Shown one piece after another: positions 15,496 through 25,482 of a DNA stretch of 48,455 bases. The stretch lies in the NCBI GenBank assembly GCA_964510955.1, contig CAZEDW010000034.1, positions 1 to 48,455 on the forward strand, given 5' to 3'. How positions within the stretch are numbered: position 1 is the stretch's first letter; every line of letters starts with the position of its first letter. The translations under genes were made by a program, and so were the position numbers. Source of the stretch: JAFLCM01 sp964510955 (GTDB lineage: Bacteria; Planctomycetota; Phycisphaerae; Phycisphaerales; UBA1924). Below the pieces are notes generated by a model. That model saw only the letters and a program-made list of their open reading frames with translations, had not been told where the DNA came from and ran no database searches.

Positions 15496-17070
15496 CTAGA
15501 GCAGCGGCCCCAGCAGCCCCACGGCCCGTTCCAGCAGTTTGATCGAGAGTGGTCGTCGCGACCATTCACGCGCGTCCACCTGCCTGGATTCGCCGCGGTA
15601 CTTCTCGTGCTGGGCCCGCAGCGCCTCGGCGAAGCGGTGGCTGTAGAGCACGAGGTTGAGCTCGAAGTTGAGGTAGAACGACCGCATGTCGATGTTGCCC
15701 GAGCCGATGATGGCGAAGTCGTCGTCGATCAGGAGGCTCTTGGCGTGGATCATCAGGCCCTGGTACTGATGGATGCGGACGCCGGCGTTGAGGAGCTCTT
15801 CAAAGTGCGACCGCGCCGCGAGGTTGACCATCAGGTGGTCGGTGCTGCCGGGGAGGATGAGGTCCACGGTGACACCGCGCGCGGCGGCGATCTTCAGGGC
15901 CAGCAGCACCGGCTCGTCCGGGACGAAGTAGGGGGTGCACAGCTCGATGCTGCGCTGGGCGTCGTGCAGCGTGGCCACGATGAAATGGTGGAACACGTCG
16001 ACCGGGTAGCTCGGGCCGCTGGGGACCATCTGGGCCACCACGTCGCCGACGCGCCGTGGGAGCGGGACGGCGGCGCCGTCACCGGGGGATTCGTGCAGCA
16101 CTTCCTGGGTGGCGTGGTACCAGTCTTCGAGGAACACCACGTCACCCTGCAGGGCGATGGGGCCGACGAGGCGGACGTTGAGGTCGGCCCACTCGCGCTT
16201 GCGGCGCTGGAAGAGCGAGCGGGCTGCACGCGCGAGGGATGCGGAGCTGCCGCGGCTGCCAAAGCCCCCCGTTCCCCCGGTCCCCCCCGCGGTGACGGCG
16301 TGCTCGGTGGCGGGTGATGACTTCGAGGCGGGGGCGTCGTGGACGCGGATGGGGTCGATGATGTTCTGGCTGCCGGTATAGCACACCGAGCCGTCGATGA
16401 CGACGAGCTTGCGGTGGTTGCGCAGGTCGATGCGGGAGAGCTTGCGGCGTAGTGGATTGACCGGGAGCATGTCGCGGACGCTCACGCCCGCGGCGCGGAG
16501 CTCGGCGAGTGTGCCGGCGGGGTTGCGGAAGAAGGGGCGCGAGCCGACGGCGTCGGCGAGCAGGCGGACGCGCACCCCCCGCGCGGCGGCGGCCTTCATC
16601 GCTTCGGCGACGCGGCGCCCGGCGGCGTCGTCCTCGAAGATGTAGAAGATCATGTGGACGTAGGAGCGGGCGCCGTCGATGTCGGCGATGAGGCGGTCGA
16701 GGTAGTCCAGCGGCTCGCCGATCAGCTCGGCATCGTTGCCCCCGACGGTGGGCATCTCGGCGATGCGCTCGGCCATGTCGGCGAGGTCGTGGCGTTCGGG
16801 GGGTATGTCGGCGCGTCCGCCCGAGACGCCGCGCTCGCCCAGGCGGCGCAGCCCGTCGATGACCTTCATGGCGCGCTGGTGCTCGCGTGACCGGCGGACG
16901 CCGAGGCGTCGCCCGCCGATCAGCAGGTAGAGCAGCATCCCCGGGAGCGGGAAGGCGATGCAGATGAGCAGCCAGGGCAGGGCTTCGCCGGGCTTCTTGC
17001 GCAGCAGGATGACCGCGATCATGACGAGCCGCAGGGCCCAGTCGGCGGCGATGACGGTCCATGTCAGCAC
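15496..17070 (-). CDS. cls: Cardiolipin synthase
   Basis: A 524-residue phospholipase-D-type phosphatidyltransferase that joins two phosphatidylglycerols into cardiolipin at the inner membrane. Two N-terminal helices (about 5-55, with the typical GMLLYLLIGGRRLG) anchor it. The two HKD motifs are HRKLVVIDGSVCYTGSQN and HAKSLLIDDDFAIIGSGNID. The C-terminus IKLLERAVGLLGPLL is characteristic. An extra Gly/Ser/Thr-rich stretch (GGTGGTGGFGSRGSS) interrupts the catalytic domain between the first HKD motif and ADLNVRLVGP, encoded by runs of C and G. The start is GTG with no clear Shine-Dalgarno sequence. It is convergent with serA, 15 bases apart. Confidence 0.93.
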   Translation of the reverse strand: MLTWTVIAADWALRLVMIAVILLRKKPGEALPWLLICIAFPLPGMLLYLLIGGRRLGVRRSREHQRAMKVIDGLRRLGERGVSGGRADIPPERHDLADMAERIAEMPTVGGNDAELIGEPLDYLDRLIADIDGARSYVHMIFYIFEDDAAGRRVAEAMKAAAARGVRVRLLADAVGSRPFFRNPAGTLAELRAAGVSVRDMLPVNPLRRKLSRIDLRNHRKLVVIDGSVCYTGSQNIIDPIRVHDAPASKSSPATEHAVTAGGTGGTGGFGSRGSSASLARAARSLFQRRKREWADLNVRLVGPIALQGDVVFLEDWYHATQEVLHESPGDGAAVPLPRRVGDVVAQMVPSGPSYPVDVFHHFIVATLHDAQRSIELCTPYFVPDEPVLLALKIAAARGVTVDLILPGSTDHLMVNLAARSHFEELLNAGVRIHQYQGLMIHAKSLLIDDDFAIIGSGNIDMRSFYLNFELNLVLYSHRFAEALRAQHEKYRGESRQVDAREWSRRPLSIKLLERAVGLLGPLL

Positions 17071-17344
17071 GGGGGGAGCGTATCGGGGCCGGGGAAGACC
17101 GTTCGGGGGCGGTCTGGCGCGGGCGCTCGGCCTGGCAATTGTGGTGGAGACGTGTCGGCCTGTGAATCCGGGCGCTCTCGGCGTGCGGAATCAGTGCCGG
17201 TGGAGGAGAACGGCGGACGGCGGGGGCACAAGCCCGCCGTCCGCTTTCCGGGGATCGGGGCATTGGCGGCGGGCGCGATCAAGGGCCAGATGGTCCGAGA
17301 GCGCGCCCGTTGGATCGATTCGGTTGAAAAACTCGGCGCAACCC

Positions 17345-17373
17345 TTGCAACCCTACCCGAGTTGGGTTATGAT
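17345..17373 (+). promoter_or_regulatory. Sigma-70-type promoter
   Basis: TTGCAA (17345-17350), a 17-base spacer and TATGAT (17368-17373) is the best housekeeping-type promoter seen in the window. It lies about 80 bases before the ATG of the following surface protein gene, which also has a strong GGAGGAG ribosome binding site. Confidence 0.65.
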
Positions 17374-17454
17374 GACGCTGGCTTCTTGCGCCCCGCACAG
17401 GCTTTGAAGCCGGAGTCAGTTCATCTCCCAATCCGTTTCAATCGGAGGAGAGTC

Positions 17455-18381
17455 ATGGTACGTCGTAGCTTGAGCGGCGCCGCAATGGCGCTGGTTGGTG
17501 GCACTGCGCTCGCAACGGCCCTGGGTGTGATGCATCACATGCAGGGGCCGTCGGTTCGTCCGGGCAAAGTCTCGGATCCGAGCCAGAAGGTCGCGTTTGA
17601 ACCCAGGTATCACCCGATCAAGCGCCCCAACCTCGGGCTTTCCTCGAGGACGGGCGAGGGTGGCATCGCGATCACCACGCTCCCGGAGTTCATGACGCGC
17701 GACACGATGGCCGCCGCGGGTGGTCCGCAAGTTTCGCACGGCGGGATGGTCGCGATGAGCACGACCGCCGATGAGACCGCGGGTGAAGCCACGGCGCAGC
17801 TGAAGCAAGTTATTTCCAAGATCAGCGCCCCGCCGGTGCTCGCCGGGAGCCTGTCGGGCCATGGCGGCGGGTATGCCTCCGCGTACACGCGGGGCCGGCC
17901 TGTCCAGGGCGGGCTGGCGGTCGATCTGGCCGTAGGGGCGACCGGGCAGCCCAAGAGCTACCGCGGCGCCGATGTGACTGTCGCCGCCGCCGGTCGCGGC
18001 GGCGCTTCGGAGCAGCCCCTGATCCGGGGCGGCGTGGCGCCGGCCAACGAGTCGCAGGACCCGCTCAGTTCCAGCACGGGCACGGCGCTGGCGGATGCCG
18101 GCGCGCAAGCCTCGGGCGTCGCCGGCTCGACCAGCGGCGCGGGCTCGACCCGCCCCTCGGGCGAGCTGGTGGATGATCTCACGCCGCGGTCGGATACGGA
18201 CACGCAGTCGGTGGCGGCTCGCTCGGCGGGCACGCTGCTGGCGGGCGGGACGCCGATCGGCGGCGGCACTGTCGGCTCGATCGACGATCAGCCGGCGAAC
18301 TATGCCAACGCCCCGGCCCCGGCCTCGGGCGTGCTGCTGGGCGCCTCGGGCCTGACGCTGCTGCGTCGGCGCCGGGCGTGA
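17455..18381 (+). CDS. Exported protein with PAP...RRRR sorting tail
   Basis: The start at 17455 is fixed by GGAGGAG (17444-17450); the longer frame from 17152 runs through the promoter. The 308-residue protein has a signal peptide (about 1-24, ALVGGTALATALG), a long Gly/Ser/Ala-rich middle without recognisable domains (VAAAGRGGASEQ, SGVAGSTSGAGSTRPSG), and a C-terminal tail APAPASGVLLGASGLTLLRRRR. That tail has the three parts of PEP-CTERM-like signals: a Pro motif, a hydrophobic helix and an Arg cluster. It is probably processed and sorted to the cell envelope. It forms a single-gene unit with its own promoter and terminator. No function is recognised. Confidence 0.75.
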   Translation: MVRRSLSGAAMALVGGTALATALGVMHHMQGPSVRPGKVSDPSQKVAFEPRYHPIKRPNLGLSSRTGEGGIAITTLPEFMTRDTMAAAGGPQVSHGGMVAMSTTADETAGEATAQLKQVISKISAPPVLAGSLSGHGGGYASAYTRGRPVQGGLAVDLAVGATGQPKSYRGADVTVAAAGRGGASEQPLIRGGVAPANESQDPLSSSTGTALADAGAQASGVAGSTSGAGSTRPSGELVDDLTPRSDTDTQSVAARSAGTLLAGGTPIGGGTVGSIDDQPANYANAPAPASGVLLGASGLTLLRRRRA

Positions 18382-18410
18382 GCGATCTCGCAAACTCGAC
18401 AGAGTTTCCC

Positions 18411-18443
18411 CGACCGGCCCATTGTGGCCGGTCGTTTTCTTTC
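18411..18443 (+). terminator. Intrinsic terminator
   Basis: A perfect 9-bp stem (CGACCGGCC at 18411-18419, complement at 18426-18434) with a 6-base loop is followed by TTTTCTTTC. It ends the plus-strand surface protein gene 30 bases after its stop. On the minus strand there is no U-run, so it does not clearly serve the converging kinase operon. Confidence 0.85.
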
Positions 18444-18482
18444 ATGACGGCTTGGTTCCCGGCGGGCGGTACACCGGTGCGG

Positions 18483-21400
18483 CTACCCCGGTGACGGGGA
18501 GCAGCCTGAGCCGGAAAGCCCGCCGATCGGCGTCGGCCCGCCGTTGCGCGGGCCGGCGCCGGCTTCGTTGAGCACGCGCTGGGCCCAGGCCTTCAGGGGC
18601 GCGGTGTCTGCGTCCGGGTCGCCGGCGGACTGGCGTGCCTTCTGGCGGTTGATCTGCGACTGGAGATTGCCGGCGATGTGGCGGTCGAAGCGACCGAGGT
18701 CCCAGACGTACAGCGCGCCGTCGAAGCCGCCGGCGACGACGGTGCGTCCGTCGGCGCTGAGGACCGTGCTGGCGACGGCATCGCCGGTGGGGGGCTGGAG
18801 GGTGAGCAGGCAGCGGCGGTCGGGCACGTCCCACCACTTGATCGTCCCGTCGTTGCTGGCCGAGAGCAGGCGTGTGCCGTCGGCGCTGAACTGGACACCG
18901 GCGATGAGCTGGGAGTGCCCGTCGAGGACGCCGAGGCGGGTGCGGTCTTGGAGGTCCCACAGCTCGATTTCCGAGGCCCAGTTGCCGACGGCGGCGGTGC
19001 GGGCGTCCGGCGACACGCCCAGGCACCAGACGGGCGGGACGGTGGCGATGGTCTGCAGCTTGGCGAAGCCCGGGAGCGACCAGGACTGCAGGGTGTAGTC
19101 ACGCGAGGTGCTGTCGATGCGGCGTCCGTCGCGCGTGACGGCGAGCCAGAGCGGGTCGCGCCCCTCCATGGCGACGGTATCGGCGGCGGAGTCGGGGGCG
19201 CCGGTGAGGAGGTTCCAGCGTGTGAGCAGTTGGCGCTGATCGCAGGTGTAGAGGTGGACGCCGTCGGGGTCCGGCGCGATGGCGCCGACGATTCGGGGCA
19301 GCGGGCGGAGGGAGCAGTACGGCGAGCCGTCGGATGACCAGCGGACGTCGACTCTGCCGGCGGTTGTGCAGTAGGCGAAGAGCGAGCCGTCGCCGATGAA
19401 GCAGGCAGCGGTTCCGTAGGCGCCGCCGCCGGTGACGCGGAGGATGGGCCTGTAGCCGTCGGTATTCCAGAGGGTGAGTTCCTGGCCGATGCTGTAGGAG
19501 ATGAGGCGCGTGGCGTCGGGGCTGGACGCCAGGCCGGTGATGCGCGAGGTCGCGGCGCCGGGGACGCGGAGCGGGCCGGTCGAGTCCGGGAGGTCCCAGA
19601 GACGCAGCTCGGGGCTGATGGAGCCGGTGCCGATGACGTCGCCTGCGGGGCTGAAGCGGGCGGTGTGCATCCCGCGCTTGAAGCCGATGTAGCTGGCGAC
19701 GGTGCGCCAGGCGGGGAGGTCGTACACGTCGAGGCGCCACCATCCGGCGGCGAGGAGGTAGCGTCCGTCGGGGCTGAAGCGGACACGCCCGATGGAACCG
19801 TTGGAGGGGTTGAACGCGGCGAGGGAGAGGCCGGCGGCCGCGTCCCACACCCGGACCTCTCGGTCGCTGCCGCCGCTGGCGATGTAGCGCCCGTCGCGCG
19901 ACCAGTCCACGCCCGAGATCCAGCCTCGGTGCCCGCGGAGCGAGTCGACCACGGCGCCGTCGCGCGTGGAGACGATGTGCATGTCGCCGTCGCTGGAGCC
20001 CGTGATGATTTTCTCGCCGTCGGGCGCGTGGGCGAGGCTGTTGACGCTGTCCCTGTGGGGCCTGGTCTGCCAGAGCATGGCGCCGTCGTCGAGGCGCCAG
20101 CGGGCGACGAACCCGCCCTGTCCGGCGACGATCAGGGTGTGGGCGTCGGGGCTGGTGTCCATCCACAGCGCGGGGGTGAGCAGGGCGTCGAACTCGCGCT
20201 CGCAGGTCCACGAGGCGGTGTCGTAGACCTGGACCATCGCGGTGTCGTCGCAGAGGACCAGGCGGCGCCCGTCGGGGGTGAACTGGGCGGCGATCTCGGC
20301 GCGGGGGTGGATGGTGAGGACGCCCAGGGTTGCGAGCGATCGGGCGTCCCACAGCTCGACGTAGCCGTTGGCGCCGGCGGTCACCATGAGGCGTCCGTCG
20401 GGGCTGAAGTCCATGGCGCGGACGGCGTCGGCGTGGGTGGGGACGGCGGCGCGGCAGGGGTTTTTGGCGTAGAGCTCCCACAGGGCCCAGAACGCGTGGG
20501 CGCTGGTGGGGTCGCGCAGCAGGGCGGGCCAGATGGCGTCCTCGGCGAGCAGCATGGAGCCGCCGGCGCCGATCAGGCGGCCGCGCTCGATGTTGCTGGC
20601 GCGGAGCTGGCGGACGGCGTCGTCGGCGGCGCGGTCGGCGCGCTGGGTCTGCTCGTTGGCGAGTTCGAGGGCCTTCTGCGCCTTGAGGCGCTCCATCAGC
20701 TCGGCGCGGGCCGACTCGCCGGCCCTGTAGGCCTGGATCGTGGAGTAGACGCCGAGAACGCTCACGCTGACGACGAACGCGCCGGCGAGGGCCGAGACGA
20801 GGGCGTGCCGGCGGACGAACTTGCTGAGCACATACAGGGCCGAATCCTGGCGGGCGCTGATGGGTGCTCCGGCGAGGTGGGCGCGGATGTCGTCGGCGAG
20901 TTCGGCGGCGGACTGGTAGCGGCGCGACTTGTCGCGCTCCAGGGCCTTGCCGGCGATGAGGTCGAGCTCGCCGCGGAGCCGGCGCTCGACCGAGCCGAGC
21001 CGGCGGGCCTCGGTGTCGTGGAGGATGCGGGCCGCCTCGGGGATGGTCTTGGTGCGGATGTCGTAGGGGAGCTGGCCGCTCAGGAGCTCGAACAGCACGA
21101 CGCCCAGCGAGTAGACGTCGCTGCGGACGTCGATCTGCTCCGGGTCGCCCAAGGCCTGCTCGGGGCTCATGTACGAGAGTGTGCCGATGAGCTGGCCGGC
21201 GCTGGTGTTGATGGTGGCGCGGAGGTCGGGGTCGGCGGCGCGGGAGACGCCGAAGTCGAGCACCTTGGGCTGGCCGGCGTGGTCGACGAGGATGTTGCCG
21301 GGTTTGAGATCGCGGTGGATGACGCCGCGCTGGTGGGCGTGGTGGACGGCGTCGCACACGCGGGCCATGAGCTCGAGTCGGCCTCGGACATCCAGGGGCT

Positions 21401-21938
21401 GCTGGGCGGCGTGCTTGAGCAGCGTGGGGCCGTCCACGAGCTCCATGGCGATGTAGGGCTGCGGCCCGCGTCCCATCTCGGCGGCGCCGGCCTCGAAGAT
21501 CTGGGCGATGCCGGGGTGCTGGAGCATCCCGAGCACCTGGGCCTCGTGCTCGAAGCGGCGGAGCGCGGACGAGCCGAACATCGAGGCGCGCAGCACCTTG
21601 AGCGCCACGGTACGCCTGGGGTTTTCCTGGTGGGCGAGGTAGACGATGCCCATCCCGCCGTGGCCCAGCACGCGCTCGATGGTGTAGTCGCCGAGCCTGG
21701 TGCCCTTGGGGAGGGGCGGGTCGTCCACGGCCTCGTCGCGGGCGATGCGCCGGACTTCTTCGGGGTCGAGGAAGCTGGAGCCGCCCCGGGACTGAAACTC
21801 CAGGAGCGAGCGGACTTCTTCGAGCAGGGCGGGGTCTCCCGCGCAACGCCGGGCGAGCAGCTGCTCGCGCGCGGCGGCGTCGGTCGCCGCCGCTTCCTCG
21901 AAGATGCGCTGCACAAGCTCGAAGCGGTCGGGCGTCAT
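18483..21938 (-). CDS. Ser/Thr protein kinase with WD40 repeats (second)
   Basis: The ATG at 21938 overlaps the stop of the upstream kinase (ATGA), so I start there and not at the longer frame. The 1151-residue protein has an N-terminal regulatory part (1-82), a Hanks-type kinase domain (about 83-355) with GHGGMGIVY, VALK (Lys 114), HRDLKPGN (Asp 210) and DFG (228-230), a membrane helix (about 379-400), an Ala-rich coiled-coil-like segment (about 405-470), and a C-terminal set of WD40 repeats (about 540-1090, with FSPDGRLMVTAG and similar). All catalytic residues are present. It is a paralogue of the kinase upstream. The layout implies an inner-membrane kinase whose propeller lies on the far side of the membrane; the signal sensed and the targets are unknown. 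Confidence 0.93.
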   Translation of the reverse strand: MTPDRFELVQRIFEEAAATDAAAREQLLARRCAGDPALLEEVRSLLEFQSRGGSSFLDPEEVRRIARDEAVDDPPLPKGTRLGDYTIERVLGHGGMGIVYLAHQENPRRTVALKVLRASMFGSSALRRFEHEAQVLGMLQHPGIAQIFEAGAAEMGRGPQPYIAMELVDGPTLLKHAAQQPLDVRGRLELMARVCDAVHHAHQRGVIHRDLKPGNILVDHAGQPKVLDFGVSRAADPDLRATINTSAGQLIGTLSYMSPEQALGDPEQIDVRSDVYSLGVVLFELLSGQLPYDIRTKTIPEAARILHDTEARRLGSVERRLRGELDLIAGKALERDKSRRYQSAAELADDIRAHLAGAPISARQDSALYVLSKFVRRHALVSALAGAFVVSVSVLGVYSTIQAYRAGESARAELMERLKAQKALELANEQTQRADRAADDAVRQLRASNIERGRLIGAGGSMLLAEDAIWPALLRDPTSAHAFWALWELYAKNPCRAAVPTHADAVRAMDFSPDGRLMVTAGANGYVELWDARSLATLGVLTIHPRAEIAAQFTPDGRRLVLCDDTAMVQVYDTASWTCEREFDALLTPALWMDTSPDAHTLIVAGQGGFVARWRLDDGAMLWQTRPHRDSVNSLAHAPDGEKIITGSSDGDMHIVSTRDGAVVDSLRGHRGWISGVDWSRDGRYIASGGSDREVRVWDAAAGLSLAAFNPSNGSIGRVRFSPDGRYLLAAGWWRLDVYDLPAWRTVASYIGFKRGMHTARFSPAGDVIGTGSISPELRLWDLPDSTGPLRVPGAATSRITGLASSPDATRLISYSIGQELTLWNTDGYRPILRVTGGGAYGTAACFIGDGSLFAYCTTAGRVDVRWSSDGSPYCSLRPLPRIVGAIAPDPDGVHLYTCDQRQLLTRWNLLTGAPDSAADTVAMEGRDPLWLAVTRDGRRIDSTSRDYTLQSWSLPGFAKLQTIATVPPVWCLGVSPDARTAAVGNWASEIELWDLQDRTRLGVLDGHSQLIAGVQFSADGTRLLSASNDGTIKWWDVPDRRCLLTLQPPTGDAVASTVLSADGRTVVAGGFDGALYVWDLGRFDRHIAGNLQSQINRQKARQSAGDPDADTAPLKAWAQRVLNEAGAGPRNGGPTPIGGLSGSGCSPSPG

Positions 21939-24900
21939 CGGGGTGGATATCGGTCCGATGAGGCTCGGGGGTGCTGGGGCTGCCCGGGGCCTTGCGCCGA
22001 TCCGGGCGGGCTCGGGTCGCTGGCGCCCGGGCCGCCGACGGGTTCTCCGCCGGGCCTGGGGTCGAAAATGCGGCGCCGCCACGAGCGGAGCGCCTCCAAG
22101 GAGTCGGGAGAAACTCCGGAGAGCTCCTGGGCCTGACGCAGCCGGTTTTCGAGGTTGCCGGCGACGTGGCGGTCGAACGCGCCGAGGTCCCAGACGTAGA
22201 GGGCCCCGTCGAACCCGCCGCACACGATGGTGCGTCCGTCGGGGGCGATGGTGCTGGTGGCGAAGGGCTGCTGGTCGGGGGAGGTCAGGGTGAGCAGGCA
22301 GCGCTGGTTGCGGATGTTCCACCACTTGGCCGTGCCGTCGGTGCTGGAGGTGAGCATGTGAACCTGGTCGGGTGCGAACGTGACGTTGGAAATGATCTGG
22401 CGGTGGCCGGCGAGCGAGGCCAACCTGGTTCTGGTGCGGGAGTCGATGATCTCGGCGTCGCGGTCCCAGGTGCCGACGGCGGTGAGGGTGCCGTCGGCGG
22501 ACTCGTCGAGCGACCAGACCGGGACGTTGTCGACGACCGGGGCGAGCGGGCGCATGTCCGGCAGCGACCAGGACTCGAGCCAGCCTCGGCGTTGCAGCAC
22601 GTCGAGACGGGAGCCGTCGGCGGTGACGGCAATTCGGAGCGGGTCGGTGCCGGCCAGCGGGTCGATGCGCACCCACGCGCCGGTGCGGGCGTCGTAGGTG
22701 TTCATGAGCTGGCGCCCGTCGGCGATGAACAGGAAGCGCCCGTCAGGCGTCGAGCCCAGCGCCGTGACCTGGCGGGGGAACCTTGCGACGGGGCAGAGCG
22801 GGGCGCCGTCGCGGGAGTCGTAGATGCGCACGGACGAGAGGTTGACGACCAGGGCGAACCTGTCGCCGGCGCCGAGGAAGATCCCGGTGCAGGCGTAGGC
22901 GCTGCCGGCGTTTTCGTAAACCTTGATTGGGGTCAGGGTGTGCGCGTCCCAGAGCACGCAGGTGCGGTCGTAGCCGACGGTGAGCAGGCGTGTCTGGTCG
23001 CGGTTGAACCATGCGCCGACAACGCGGTCCTTGTGCCTGGCGGGGATCCGGCGTACGCGGACGCGCTCGGGGAGGTCCCACAGGCGCAGGTCGTGGTCGG
23101 TGGAGCCGGTGGCCAGAACGTCGCCGCGGGGGTTAAACGAGAGGGCCGGAGCGCCGCGCCGGTGCCCGGTGTAGGTTGCGACGATGACCCAGCTCTGGCA
23201 GTCGAGGATGTCGGCTCGCCACCACCCGCCGATGGCCAGTCGGCGCCCGTCGGGGCTGAACTGGAGGCGGTTGACGGTGCCGTTGATGTCGTTGAACTCG
23301 GCGATGTTGGCGACGAAGCCGGTGTCCCAGAACCGGACGACCTGATCGGTCCCGCCGGTGGCGAGCACGCGGCCGTCGGGCGACCAGGCCACGCCCCCGC
23401 ACCCGCCGCGGGAGGTGCCGGGGAAGGCGCTGGTGCAGTCGCCGGTCTCGGCGTCCCAGAGACGGGCCTCGGGTTCGTTGGCGCCGGTGGCCAGGCGCGT
23501 GCCGTCGGGCGAGAACGCGACCGCGATGACGTTGGCGCGGTGTGATTGGCGGACCCATCGGGGCGACCAGTCCGAGGTGCTGAAGCACGCGAGCTGGCCG
23601 TAGCCGCCGCCGACAACGAGCAGATCACCCCGGGGGCTGAAGGCGAGCGAGGCCGCGTTGCCGGCGGGGAGCCGGACGGTGGCGGCGCACGACCAGTCGG
23701 ACGCGTTCAGGATGTGCACGGGGCCGGACTCGGTCGCGACGGCGATCAACGAGCCGTCGGGGCTGGTGTCGACCGCGAGGAGGATTTCGTCGGCGATGCG
23801 CTGCTCCCGGAGCAGGCCGCCGGCCTCGGCGTCCCACTGCTTCATCCACCCGTCCTCGCCGACGGTGATCACGCTGCGTCCGTCCCGGCAGAACGCGACG
23901 GCGCGGGTGGTTTCTGAGTGGGCCCGGACTGTTGATCGGCACGGGGCGCTTGAGTACAGCTCCCACAGTGCCCAGAAGGCGTGCTCGGAGTACGGGTCGC
24001 GGATGAACTCGGGCCAGATGAGGTCTTCGGCCAGCGTCATGGACCCGCTCTGGCCCAGCAGGCGTCCCTGCTCGATGCGGCTGGCGCGGAGCTCGGCGAG
24101 TGCCTGCTCGGCGGACTGGTCCGCGCGGGCGCGCTCGAGGGTGACGGCGGCGAGCGCGGCCTCGGCCCGGTACTGCTCGGACTGCGCCCGCTGGGCGCTG
24201 CTCGAGGCGTTGACGGCGAGCAGCGCCGACACCACGCCGAACCCGACGATCACCACCGCGATCACGGCGATCAGGGCCGACACCAGCTTGTGGCGCCGGA
24301 CCTGCTTCTTCAGGACGTACAGCAGCGAGTCCTGCTTGGCGGCGATGGGGGCGCCGTCGAGGTAGCGGCGCAGGTCGTCGGCGAGGTCGGCGGCGGACTG
24401 GTAGCGGCGGGCCTTGTCTTTCTCGAGGGCCCGCGAGACGATGACGTCAAGATCGCCTCTGAACCGGGGCTGGAGCGACGCCAGCCGGCGCGGCTCGGTG
24501 TCGTGGATGATCCGGGCGGCCTCGGGGATGGGCTTGGTCCGGACATCGAACGGCAGCTGCCCGCTGAGCAGCTCGAACAGCACCACGCCCAGCGCGAAGA
24601 CGTCGCTGCGGACATCGACCTCGTCCGAGCCGCCGGTGGCCTGCTCGGGGCTCATGTAGGCGAGCGTGCCGATGAGCTGCCCGGTGCGGGTGTGCATCGA
24701 GACGGCGATGGTGTCGTCGCCGACGGCGCGGCTGACGCCGAAGTCGAGGACCTTGGGCGCGCCGTCGCGGGTGACCAGGATGTTGCCGGGCTTGATGTCG
24801 CGGTGGATCACGCCGCGCTGGTGGGCGTGGTGGACGGCGTCGCAGACGGTGGCGATGAGGGCGACGATGTCGCGGTGGGCGAGCTGCTTCTCGCGGGCGT

Positions 24901-25429
24901 GTCGGTTGATGGGCGGGCCGTCGACCAGCTCCATGGCGATGAAGGGCTGCGGCCCGGCGCCCATCTCGGCGGCTCCGGCCTCGTAGATCTGGGCGATGTT
25001 GGGGTGCTGGAGCATCCCGAGCACCTCGGCCTCGTGCTCGAAGCGGCGCAGGGCCGAGGAGCCGAAGAGCGAGGCGCGCATCATCTTGAGCGCGACGGTG
25101 CGGCGGGGGCGTTCCTGGCGGGCCGAATACACCAGGCCCATGCCGCCCTGGCCGAGCACGCCCATGATCGAGTAGTCGCCGACCTGCGTGCCGGGGGCGA
25201 GCGGCTTTTCCTCCCACGACGCCGAGCGGCGCGCGAGCTTGGGCACCTCGGCGGGGTCGAGGAAGCCGTTGGTGTCGGTTTTCAGGGTCGCCAGGAGCGC
25301 GCGGACCCTGGAGGCGAGCTCGGCGTCGCCGCGGGTTCGCTGAGTGATGTGCGCCTCACGGCGCTCCGGCTCGACCGAGGCCAGCTCGAAGAAGATCACC
25401 TCGGCGAGCTGGGCGCGTTCATCGCTCAT
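21935..25429 (-). CDS. Ser/Thr protein kinase with WD40 repeats (first)
   Basis: The frame is open further upstream, but the ATG at 25429 (MSDERAQLAEVIFFE) matches the start of its paralogue in layout and lies 53 bases after the sigma gene. The 1164-residue protein has a kinase domain (about 84-356) with GQGGMGLVY, VALK (Lys 115), HRDIKPGN (Asp 211) and DFG (229-231), a membrane helix (about 383-405), a helical segment, and WD40 repeats (about 560-1110; FSPDGTRLATGA, WSPDGRVLATGG). It is the middle gene of a sigma-kinase-kinase operon. In Planctomycetes, ECF sigma factors are known to be paired with such kinases, which probably control the sigma factor by phosphorylation; that link is inferred here from gene order. 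Confidence 0.93.
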   Translation of the reverse strand: MSDERAQLAEVIFFELASVEPERREAHITQRTRGDAELASRVRALLATLKTDTNGFLDPAEVPKLARRSASWEEKPLAPGTQVGDYSIMGVLGQGGMGLVYSARQERPRRTVALKMMRASLFGSSALRRFEHEAEVLGMLQHPNIAQIYEAGAAEMGAGPQPFIAMELVDGPPINRHAREKQLAHRDIVALIATVCDAVHHAHQRGVIHRDIKPGNILVTRDGAPKVLDFGVSRAVGDDTIAVSMHTRTGQLIGTLAYMSPEQATGGSDEVDVRSDVFALGVVLFELLSGQLPFDVRTKPIPEAARIIHDTEPRRLASLQPRFRGDLDVIVSRALEKDKARRYQSAADLADDLRRYLDGAPIAAKQDSLLYVLKKQVRRHKLVSALIAVIAVVIVGFGVVSALLAVNASSSAQRAQSEQYRAEAALAAVTLERARADQSAEQALAELRASRIEQGRLLGQSGSMTLAEDLIWPEFIRDPYSEHAFWALWELYSSAPCRSTVRAHSETTRAVAFCRDGRSVITVGEDGWMKQWDAEAGGLLREQRIADEILLAVDTSPDGSLIAVATESGPVHILNASDWSCAATVRLPAGNAASLAFSPRGDLLVVGGGYGQLACFSTSDWSPRWVRQSHRANVIAVAFSPDGTRLATGANEPEARLWDAETGDCTSAFPGTSRGGCGGVAWSPDGRVLATGGTDQVVRFWDTGFVANIAEFNDINGTVNRLQFSPDGRRLAIGGWWRADILDCQSWVIVATYTGHRRGAPALSFNPRGDVLATGSTDHDLRLWDLPERVRVRRIPARHKDRVVGAWFNRDQTRLLTVGYDRTCVLWDAHTLTPIKVYENAGSAYACTGIFLGAGDRFALVVNLSSVRIYDSRDGAPLCPVARFPRQVTALGSTPDGRFLFIADGRQLMNTYDARTGAWVRIDPLAGTDPLRIAVTADGSRLDVLQRRGWLESWSLPDMRPLAPVVDNVPVWSLDESADGTLTAVGTWDRDAEIIDSRTRTRLASLAGHRQIISNVTFAPDQVHMLTSSTDGTAKWWNIRNQRCLLTLTSPDQQPFATSTIAPDGRTIVCGGFDGALYVWDLGAFDRHVAGNLENRLRQAQELSGVSPDSLEALRSWRRRIFDPRPGGEPVGGPGASDPSPPGSAQGPGQPQHPRASSDRYPPR

Positions 25430-25482
25430 ACGACAGACGGGGCTCCGGGCGGCGATTCTCCGGGGGGCGAGGGCGTTGCGGG

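Noticed and set aside
19665..22136. 823-codon plus-strand frame opposite the second kinase
   Set aside because: It is a shadow with low-complexity Gly/Ala/Val/Glu content; kinase and WD40 motifs are on the minus strand.
21939..22676. Upstream extension of the second kinase frame
   Set aside because: The extension lies within the WD40 part of the first kinase gene in another frame; the ATGA overlap and N-terminal homology fix the start at 21938.
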